Source: Chloroflexota bacterium (GTDB taxonomy: Bacteria > Chloroflexota > Limnocylindria > Limnocylindrales > CSP1-4). Taken from it: DNA of 61,505 nucleotides. Positions within the stretch are counted from its first letter, which is position 1; each line of letters opens with the position of its first letter. The DNA is taken from positions 125,835 through 187,339 of the forward strand of contig JAUJOH010000001.1 of the NCBI GenBank assembly GCA_030447745.1, read 5' to 3'. This document shows, piece after piece, positions 55,794-61,505 of the stretch. The notes under the pieces are model-generated. The model did not search any database, was not told the DNA's origin, and saw only the letters and a program-made list of their open reading frames with translations. The translations under genes and the position numbers were made by a program.

Positions 55794-56785
55794 CCGGGTT
55801 CCGGCGCATGCGCGGTTCCGTGGTCCCGGACCCAGGCCGCCCGCCAGGCGTCGGCCTCGGCCAGCCACGCGTCGCGTGCCTCGGCATGCCGTTCGACGGT
55901 CAGGCTCTCCACGGACATGGGGACGAGCAGCTCGTAGTCGCGCACGCCGTCCGGATTGATCTGGCCGTCGCCGCGCAGCATGATCACCGGGATCCCGCCA
56001 GCTTCGATCTCGTCCATGGCGCGCTTGGCGAGGTGCTTCGGCAGGCTCGTGAACGTCGACCACCGGTCGCGCGGGATCGGCGGTCGCCCGCCGTTCAGCT
56101 GGTACTGGAACCCCTCGTCGGCGAGCGCGCGGACCAGGCGGACCTCCCGGCCCATGTCGTGACCCTTCGTCCACAGGGCAGAGCCGACGACGAGGATGTC
56201 GACCGCCTGGGCTCCCACGAACTCCGCCGTCTCGCGGTTGATGCCGCCGTCGACGTGGACCTCTGCGCCGAACGCCTTGTGACTGAGCAGCTCGCGCGCC
56301 GGGAGGAGCTTGTCGCGCGCGACCTCCTTCATGAACGACTGGCCCCCGAACCCCGGCTCGACCGTCATCACCATGACAATGTCGAGCAGCTCCCGGTACG
56401 GCTCGAGCTCGCTGAGCGGCGTCCTCGGCTTCACCGCCAGGCCCGCCGCGCGACCGGCCGCGCGGATCGCCTCGAGCGTGGGCGCGATGGGCTCCCCGAT
56501 CTCCACGTGGAACGTCACCGAGTCGCAGCCCGCGTCGAGATACTCGCCGATGTGCCGGCCCGGCTCGTCGATCATCAGGTGCGCGTCGAGGGGCAGCTCC
56601 GTGCGCCCCCGGAGCGCCTTGATCATCCTCGGCCCGAAGGTCAGGTTCGGGACGAAGTGGCCGTCCATCACGTCGAGGTGGATCCGGTCGACGCCGGCGC
56701 GCTCCGCCCGCTTGACCGCGTAACCGAGGTTCGCGAAGTCCGCGTCGAGGATGCTGGCCGCGACGCGCGCCCGACCCTTGCCCAC
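55790..56785 (-). CDS. rpe: Ribulose-phosphate 3-epimerase with an unknown C-terminal domain
   Basis: Residues 1-220 are Rpe: VAASILDADFANLG, IHLDVMDGHFVPNLTFGP with the catalytic Asp, LDAHLMIDEPGRH, MTVEPGFGGQSFM and EVHVDGGINRETA. It interconverts ribulose and xylulose 5-phosphates in the pentose phosphate pathway. The family is about 220 residues long; here 110 more follow, starting FQYQLNGGRPPIPRDRWSTF, with a well-structured look (AGGIPVIMLRGDGQINPDG, RDYELLVPMSVESL). I do not recognise this domain. The GTG is two bases from the rlmN stop. Confidence 0.93.
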   Translation of the reverse strand: MGKGRARVAASILDADFANLGYAVKRAERAGVDRIHLDVMDGHFVPNLTFGPRMIKALRGRTELPLDAHLMIDEPGRHIGEYLDAGCDSVTFHVEIGEPIAPTLEAIRAAGRAAGLAVKPRTPLSELEPYRELLDIVMVMTVEPGFGGQSFMKEVARDKLLPARELLSHKAFGAEVHVDGGINRETAEFVGAQAVDILVVGSALWTKGHDMGREVRLVRALADEGFQYQLNGGRPPIPRDRWSTFTSLPKHLAKRAMDEIEAGGIPVIMLRGDGQINPDGVRDYELLVPMSVESLTVERHAEARDAWLAEADAWRAAWVRDHGTAHAPEPG

Positions 56786-56787
56786 GC

Positions 56788-58014
56788 CTAGTCCGCGACC
56801 GGGACCGGCGCCGGGGCCTCGCTGCGCTCGCCGCGCAGCGCGGCCGCACTCTCACGCACGATCCGCTCCCGCCGGCGCGCGACGGCCGGTTCCGCCGGCT
56901 GCCCGCCGCGTTCGGCGGCGAGCTGTCCGCAGGCCGCCCCGATCTCCTGTCCCCGGTTGCGCCGCACGGTGGTCGAGATGCCGGCGTCACGGAGCCGCGC
57001 CGCGAAGCGCTCGATCACGGGCATCCGGCTGGCCTGCCAGGGCGTGTGCGCGACCGGGTTCATCGGGATCAGGTTCACGTGGGCGTGATCGTCCCGGAGC
57101 AGCTCCACGATCGCCTCGGCGTCCGTGTCCGTGTCGTTGACGCCGCCGATCAGCGTGACCTCGTACGTGATCCGCCTGCCCGTCGCCCGGGCGTGCTCCC
57201 GCGCCGCCTCGACGACCTCCTCGACCGGCCAGCGGCGGTTCAGCGGCACGAGCACGTCCCGGAGCGGGTTCCGCGCCGCGTGCAGACTGATCGCCAGCGT
57301 GAACTGCGGTCCGAGGGCCGTCAGCCGCCGGATGCCCGGGACGACGCCGCTGGTCGAGACGGTGACGTGCCGCGCGCCGAGCGCGAACCGGCCCGGGTCT
57401 GCGAGCGCCTGGACCGCGTCAAGGACGCGATCGAGGTTGAGCAGGGGCTCGCCCATGCCCATGAACACGACATTCGTCAGCCGGCGGCCGTCGAGCGCGA
57501 GCCGACGGGCTGCATGGCGGACCTGGTCCACGATCTCGGCGGTCGAGAGGTCGCGGGTGAAGCCGAGCTCGCCGGTCGCGCAGAAGGGACAGCCGACGGC
57601 GCATCCGGCCTGGCTCGAGATGCACAGCGTGTGCCGCTCCCGCTGTCCGCCACGGGCCGGGTAGTGCATCAGGACGGACTCGACGAGCGAGCCGTCGCCG
57701 AGCCGGTGAAGCGCCTTCTCCGTGAGCCCGCCGTCCGCGGGCCGCAGCTCCGTGTCCGCGACCGTGTCCCAGCGGAATGCCTCGTCGAGCCCGGCACGGA
57801 GCGTCACCGGAAGGGGCCTGACGTCCGAGGCCGCCTCCGCCGTCCCGCGCCACAGCGCATCGGCGATCTGCCGGCCGCGATACGACGGCTCGCCGCGGGC
57901 GGCCAGCCACGCCTCGAGCTCGCCCGGCGCGAGGCCGGCGAGACCCGGGCGCTGGTCGAATCGAGGACCGAGAACGGGCAGCGAGCGCGATGGGCGCGGT
58001 TCGGGGAGGTTCAT
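56788..58014 (-). CDS. rlmN: Dual-specificity 23S rRNA/tRNA adenine-C2 methyltransferase RlmN
   Basis: The 408-residue radical SAM enzyme has the CxxxCxxC cluster in QAGCAVGCPFCATGELGF, then FMGMGEPLLNLD, SLHAARNPLRD, YEVTLIGGVND, LIPMNPV and the methyl-carrying Cys in NRGQEIGAACGQL. It methylates A2503 and tRNA A37. I chose the ATG at 58014, close to the extended -10 box at 58043-58051. Extension to 58179 would cross the promoter. The C-terminal 50 residues are extra. Confidence 0.95.
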   Translation of the reverse strand: MNLPEPRPSRSLPVLGPRFDQRPGLAGLAPGELEAWLAARGEPSYRGRQIADALWRGTAEAASDVRPLPVTLRAGLDEAFRWDTVADTELRPADGGLTEKALHRLGDGSLVESVLMHYPARGGQRERHTLCISSQAGCAVGCPFCATGELGFTRDLSTAEIVDQVRHAARRLALDGRRLTNVVFMGMGEPLLNLDRVLDAVQALADPGRFALGARHVTVSTSGVVPGIRRLTALGPQFTLAISLHAARNPLRDVLVPLNRRWPVEEVVEAAREHARATGRRITYEVTLIGGVNDTDTDAEAIVELLRDDHAHVNLIPMNPVAHTPWQASRMPVIERFAARLRDAGISTTVRRNRGQEIGAACGQLAAERGGQPAEPAVARRRERIVRESAAALRGERSEAPAPVPVAD

Positions 58015-58042
58015 GGCACCGGAAGTGGGCGTCAGCGTCGCG

Positions 58043-58051
58043 ATTATCGCA
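58043..58051 (-). promoter_or_regulatory. Extended -10 promoter element of rlmN
   Basis: The minus strand reads TGC-GATAAT (58051-58043), then CGCGAC. The start near 58036 would leave a 22-base leader. The gap to the divergent deacetylase (58015-58196) also serves that gene. Confidence 0.55.
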
Positions 58052-58196
58052 CCGGGGCGGGCGTGGACCGGGCACCCGTCGTGACGTAACCGTGACGTGC
58101 CCGTGATCCGGTGGCGACCGGCATCCACGACGTTCCTCCATGGCAGCTCCCGGTGACAGCCGGCAGCGTTCGTCGTCATCTGCAGGAGGAGGGGTC

Positions 58197-59480
58197 ATGT
58201 CCCGTCCAGGGGTCGTCCGATCGGTCGTCCGCAAGCTGTTGCCGGTCGTCGCGCTCGGCGCGGTCATGTTGGCCCTGGTGCCACCCGCGCAGACCGCGGC
58301 CGCCACCAGGACCGTCCGGCTCGAGGCGGGCGTGCAGCGCGGCTACACGTTCAGCTCGTCAGGCGCCGTCGTGGCCTCGAAGACGGTGACGTACGCGTCA
58401 CCGACCAACGTCTCGTCCGACCGGCGCACATGGTTCACGGGGCGCGGAAGGTTCCTGCGGATCAGCGGCGGCGCCCTGGCCGGGACCTGGGTCCGCGAGT
58501 CGATGACCGCGTACATCCCGGGCCTGGTCGTCAACGTCAACTACTCGCCCGCCGCGGTCGTCAGCTTCCCGAAGGGTACCTACCTGGGCTACCGCTTCGA
58601 CTCGTCCTACCGCATCCTCTCGACGAAGCGGGCGACGTTCGGCGCCGCGACGACCGCCTACACCGCCCGGCGCGGCGTCATCCACGGCCGACCCTTCGCC
58701 CAGATGGTGTCGGGCACGTGGAGCGGCTACTGGATCCCCATCGTGTCGCAGACGGAACGGGTCGGCCAGCCGCTGACGTGCGCCTCGCCGGGGCACGTCA
58801 CCGCCGGCACGCAGCAGTCGTTCACGGTGCTGCCCGGCGCGACGAACCAGGTGGCGCTCACCTTCGACATGGGCGGGCGGATCGATCCCGCCCGGAACAT
58901 CGTCAATCGACTGATCCTCGATCGGGTCTGCACCACCTTCTTCCCGACCGGCGCGATGGCCCAGACGACCGAGGGCCAGGCCGTGCTCAAGCTGATCGGC
59001 GCGCACCCGGAGCTCTTCGAGCTCGCGAACCACACCGATCATCACTGCAACCTCCGCGACGGCGGCGGCGGCTCGCCCACGACGGCGGCCTGTCCCACGA
59101 GCCCGCCCGGCGACACCTTCATCCGAGCCGAGATGACGCGCGCGGCGACGATCCTCAAGACCGCCAGCGGCATGGACCCGGCCCCGTACTGGCGTCCGCC
59201 GTACGGTGCCGTCGACACCCGGGTGCGGAACGCCGTCGCATCGGTCGGCTACACGAAGACGTTCATGTGGGACCTCGACACGATCGACTGGCGACCGGTC
59301 GCCGAGGGTGGTCCGACCGCGGCGCAGATCGCCGAGAAGGTCGCCAGCCGCGCGGTGAACGGGTCGGACGTGCTCATGCACCTCGGCGGCTGGAACACGT
59401 ACGACGCCCTCCCCTCGATGGTCCAGCGGCTGAGGGCTCGCGGCCTCGAGCCGACGACCATCTCGCACATCCTCCGCTAG
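58197..59480 (+). CDS. Secreted polysaccharide deacetylase (CE4/NodB) with two N-terminal repeats
   Basis: A signal peptide (VVRKLLPVVALGAVMLALVP, cleavage likely after TAAA) precedes two related modules at about residues 40-105 and 120-185 (G-Y-x-F-x-S then SK, GR, SG, and G-x-W positions). The NodB domain follows: TFDMGG at 222, NHTDHH at 278-283, RPPYG at 333, DLDTIDW and LMH near 393. The second Asp of the usual TFDDG is Met here. Family members deacetylate peptidoglycan, chitin-like or other GlcNAc polymers outside the cell. I chose the ATG at 58197 because AGGAGGAGG lies directly upstream. Confidence 0.9.
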   Translation: MSRPGVVRSVVRKLLPVVALGAVMLALVPPAQTAAATRTVRLEAGVQRGYTFSSSGAVVASKTVTYASPTNVSSDRRTWFTGRGRFLRISGGALAGTWVRESMTAYIPGLVVNVNYSPAAVVSFPKGTYLGYRFDSSYRILSTKRATFGAATTAYTARRGVIHGRPFAQMVSGTWSGYWIPIVSQTERVGQPLTCASPGHVTAGTQQSFTVLPGATNQVALTFDMGGRIDPARNIVNRLILDRVCTTFFPTGAMAQTTEGQAVLKLIGAHPELFELANHTDHHCNLRDGGGGSPTTAACPTSPPGDTFIRAEMTRAATILKTASGMDPAPYWRPPYGAVDTRVRNAVASVGYTKTFMWDLDTIDWRPVAEGGPTAAQIAEKVASRAVNGSDVLMHLGGWNTYDALPSMVQRLRARGLEPTTISHILR

Positions 59481-59510
59481 CGCTCGCGGCGCCGGGCCGG
59501 TCGGGGGCGG

Positions 59511-60494
59511 TCAGCCCGGCGCCACCACGTCCGACCCGACGATCCCGGGACGGCCACGCACGAGCTCGTCCCAGGTCATCCGCCGTCCGCCGGCCGGCTG
59601 GACCTCCCGGAGCGCCAGCTGCCCGTCCGCGGCGCGCAGCCCGAAGCGGCCGAACCGACCGGGACTTGTCTCGCCACCCTCGAAGCCCGGGACGGCCTCC
59701 GCGCGCCAGACGACGACCCGCCCGACCACCGTCTCCAGCCAGCTGCCGGGCCACGGCTGGAACGCCCGGACCTGGCGCTCCAGGATCTCGACGGACCGTC
59801 CAGGGTCCAGGCGGCCGTCGTCCCGCCGCAACGGGCGCGTCGCCGTCGCCGCCGACTCATCCTGCTCGCGTGGGCGGATCGTCCCCGCGAGCCACGGACC
59901 GAGGGTCGCCCGAAGCGCGGCTGCGCCCTCGACCGCCGCCCGGCGCTCGAGGTCCGGAGCGGTCTCGGTTCCGGCGAGCGGCCAGCCGCGGGACGCGACG
60001 ATCGGACCCGTGTCGACCCCGGCATCCATCCGGATGATCGTGACCCCGGCCTCTCGGTCACCGGACAGGATGGCTGCCGGAATGGGCGCTGCGCCGCGGT
60101 GGCGGGGCAGGAGCGATGGATGGACGTTCAGGATCCCGTGCCTCGGAAGGTCGAGGAGGTCGCGGGGCACGATCCGCCCGTAGTCGGCGAGGACGCCGAG
60201 CGCGGGCTCCAGCGACACCAGGGCGTGAAGGGTCTCGGGTGCCCGAAGCCGCGCCGGCTGGACGACGCGCAGGCCGAGCTCGCGTGCCCGCGAGACGGCA
60301 GGGACCGAGATCGGTGCGCCGCGGCGGCCGACCGGTCGATCCGGCGCGCCGACGACCGCGACCACGTCGACCTGGGGTGCATCGACCAGCGAGTCAAGGA
60401 TCGGAACGGCAAACTGGCCCGATCCGAAGAAGATCGTGCGGGCCGGTCCTGCCTCGTCCTGCGGGCCGGTCGAGGGCGCCGGCCCATCCGTCAC
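59511..60494 (-). CDS. fmt: Methionyl-tRNA formyltransferase
   Basis: The 327-residue protein has IFFGSGQFAVPILDSL, ADYGRIVPRDLLDLPRHGIL, then the formyl-folate signature NVHPSLLPRHRGAAPIPAAI, MDAGVDTGPIV and the C-terminal tRNA-binding domain (AFQPWPGSWLETVVG, ALREVQPAGGRRMTWDELV). It formylates initiator Met-tRNA. The GTG overlaps the def stop as GTGA. Confidence 0.95.
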   Translation of the reverse strand: MTDGPAPSTGPQDEAGPARTIFFGSGQFAVPILDSLVDAPQVDVVAVVGAPDRPVGRRGAPISVPAVSRARELGLRVVQPARLRAPETLHALVSLEPALGVLADYGRIVPRDLLDLPRHGILNVHPSLLPRHRGAAPIPAAILSGDREAGVTIIRMDAGVDTGPIVASRGWPLAGTETAPDLERRAAVEGAAALRATLGPWLAGTIRPREQDESAATATRPLRRDDGRLDPGRSVEILERQVRAFQPWPGSWLETVVGRVVVWRAEAVPGFEGGETSPGRFGRFGLRAADGQLALREVQPAGGRRMTWDELVRGRPGIVGSDVVAPG

Positions 60495-61006
60495 GCGAGC
60501 GCCTTCGCGGCCTCCTCGGTCTCGTCGGTGTCGTCGTCGCCGCGGCCGACCGGGATCAGCTCGTCCATCGAGTCGAGCAGGTCGATGAACAGCTTGCCGT
60601 CGAGGTGGTCGAGCTCGTGCTGCAGCGCGCGGGCCAGGAGACCCTGCCCGGAGACCTTGATTTTCTTGCCGACCCGGTTCTGGGCGGCGACCGCGACGCG
60701 ATCCCGGCGGGTGACGTACGCGTAGTAGCCCGGCAGCGAGAGGCAGCCCTCGAGATCGCGGTCGTCGCCGGTCGCGCGGACGATCCGCGGGTTGACCAGC
60801 TCGTGGAGCCGGCCCTCGACCTCGATGACGCAGACCTGCAGCGCCTCGCCCAGCTGCGGCGCTGCCAGCCCCACGCCGGGCGCCGCCCGCATCGTCTCGG
60901 CGAGGTCGTCGAGCAGCTCGTGGAGGTATTTTCCGAAGCTGGAGACGAGCTCGCCCCGGAGCCGGAGCCGCGGGTCGCCCAGGGTCAGGATGGGTCGAAC
61001 ACTCAT
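60491..61006 (-). CDS. def: Peptide deformylase
   Basis: The 171-residue metalloenzyme has all three motifs: GVGLAAPQ, EGCLSLPG with the metal Cys, and QHELDHLDGKLFID with the two His. It removes the formyl group from new proteins, partner of Fmt. The ATG at 61006 lies just 8 bases after an extended -10 box with no ribosome binding site, so the mRNA is probably leaderless. Confidence 0.95.
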   Translation of the reverse strand: MSVRPILTLGDPRLRLRGELVSSFGKYLHELLDDLAETMRAAPGVGLAAPQLGEALQVCVIEVEGRLHELVNPRIVRATGDDRDLEGCLSLPGYYAYVTRRDRVAVAAQNRVGKKIKVSGQGLLARALQHELDHLDGKLFIDLLDSMDELIPVGRGDDDTDETEEAAKALA

Positions 61007-61013
61007 GGCCCGG

Positions 61014-61022
61014 AGTATTGCA
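61014..61022 (-). promoter_or_regulatory. Extended -10 promoter element of def
   Basis: The minus strand reads TGC-AATACT (61022-61014), then CCGGGCC and the def ATG. The transcription start would fall on or within one base of the ATG, predicting a leaderless def-fmt message. Confidence 0.55.
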
Positions 61023-61042
61023 GACGAGGCGGCCCGGCCCGG

Positions 61043-61505
61043 CTACTCCCGGCCGTACTCGCCGGCGCCCGTCGTGCCGCTCGCCGCGGGCCCGGGCTCG
61101 ATCGCGTTCGGGGCGTCGCCCTCGGCCGCGCCGCCGCCGTCCTCGGCGCCGCGCAGGTCGGCGGCCACGACCCGCCCCCGCTCCGCCAGCTTGACGCCGG
61201 CCGCCTCGGCCACCCCCGCTGCACGATGGGCGACGGGACCCGCCCTCTCGCCGGCTGCCGCGGCGAGCTCCGCCGCCTTGGCCCCGATCTCCCGGAGCAC
61301 GGGCGCGGCCTGCGTAGCCAGGTTGTCGATCATTCCCTGGAGCTGGCCGACCCACTCGCGCCCGCTCTCGCCGCGCGCGCCCTCGCTGCGCCCCGCGCCT
61401 TCCGCAGGCGAGACGGACGCCGGTGCCTCGAAGCCGGCGCCGTGCCCGATGCCCGTGGTTGCCGTGTCGGTGATCGGCTCGCCGGTCGCAGCCTCGGCGG
61501 GCGTC
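61043..61505 (-). CDS. C-terminal part of an Ala-rich amphipathic-helix protein (runs off the right edge)
   Basis: The frame is open from the right edge to a stop at 61043. About 153 residues are visible. The first 55 are polar and Gly/Ala-rich. A helical stretch follows (WVGQLQGMIDNLATQAAPVL, REIGAKAAELAAAAGERAGP, VAEAAGVKLAERGRVVAADL), and the end is acidic (AEDGGGAAEG). The repeated Ala/Glu/Lys pattern suggests amphipathic helices like those of small stress or apolipoprotein-like (YtxH-type) proteins. No enzyme motif is seen. An internal ATG at 61333 could also be the start. I do not recognise the family. Confidence 0.55.
   Translation of the reverse strand, partial: TPAEAATGEPITDTATTGIGHGAGFEAPASVSPAEGAGRSEGARGESGREWVGQLQGMIDNLATQAAPVLREIGAKAAELAAAAGERAGPVAHRAAGVAEAAGVKLAERGRVVAADLRGAEDGGGAAEGDAPNAIEPGPAASGTTGAGEYGRE

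Noticed and set aside
1-61505. tRNA, rRNA, tmRNA, SRP RNA or RNase P RNA genes
   Set aside because: I looked for T-loop-like GGTTCGAATCC, the SRP tetraloop region and other conserved cores on both strands and saw none convincing.

Overview
This is a high-GC window (roughly 70% G+C by eye) from a free-living bacterium. Almost every gene lies on the minus strand and reads from right to left. The genes are mostly universal housekeeping genes, packed with 1-4 nt ATGA/GTGA overlaps, and GTG starts are common. RNase J, family-4 uracil-DNA glycosylase, DUF3352, a DivIVA/SepIVA-like coiled coil beside DUF177-rpmF-plsX, and two Asp23 paralogs suggest Chloroflexota, possibly a Limnocylindria-like lineage. 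That placement is inference from gene content and order, not from a marker search.

Layout in transcription order, from the right edge: an Ala-rich partial protein; def-fmt; a plus-strand secreted polysaccharide deacetylase; rlmN-rpe-PAP2-dtd; a 1.2 kb gene-free gap with degenerate repeats; plus-strand rpmB with its own promoter and terminator; asp23-fakA-recG-rsmD-coaD; a coiled-coil gene-DUF177-rpmF-plsX-asp23-nusB-acpP-rnc-smc-ftsY; two plus-strand membrane ORFs, the first a truncated MFS transporter; ffh-DUF3352-rpsP-khpA-rimM-trmD; rplS-rnhB-yraN; rpsB-tsf-pyrH-frr-uppS-cdsA-dxr-rseP-ispG; a second repeat-filled gap; nusA-ylxR-infB-rbfA-nrnA-truB/ribF; a plus-strand methyltransferase; rpsO-pnp; asd-udg-rnj-ftsK-cinA-murC-yajQ, followed by a 34-residue membrane peptide and a partial acidic protein.

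Together the genes cover translation initiation and ribosome assembly, RNA turnover (RNase J, PNPase, NrnA, RNase III, RNase HII), protein export (Ffh, FtsY), isoprenoid and lipid-carrier synthesis (Dxr, IspG, UppS, CdsA), fatty-acid and phospholipid entry (AcpP, PlsX, FakA) and chromosome segregation (SMC, FtsK).

The most striking observation is a polynucleotide phosphorylase with a complete DEDDh (DnaQ/oligoribonuclease-type) exonuclease domain inserted in its helical linker. Both the phosphorolytic and the hydrolytic active sites look intact. Other points of interest are an intrinsic terminator inside the nusA leader, a recurrent extended -10 box (TGn-TAtACT) at nine operon heads, a TruB-RibF fusion without a riboflavin kinase, an RNase HII lacking its GRG motif, C-terminal clamp-binding-like motifs on UDG and RNase HII, and a related multi-repeat element in the two longest gene-free gaps.

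Sequence quality needs care. RNase J, pnp, nrnA, dxr, pyrH, rimM, smc, recG and the PAP2 gene are each broken by short frameshifts, and smc by about seven. Many sit at one-base length changes in short runs. The broken genes are mostly essential ones, and neighbouring overlaps hold only if the reading frame is restored. I treat these as probable assembly or read errors and give each gene its full restored span.
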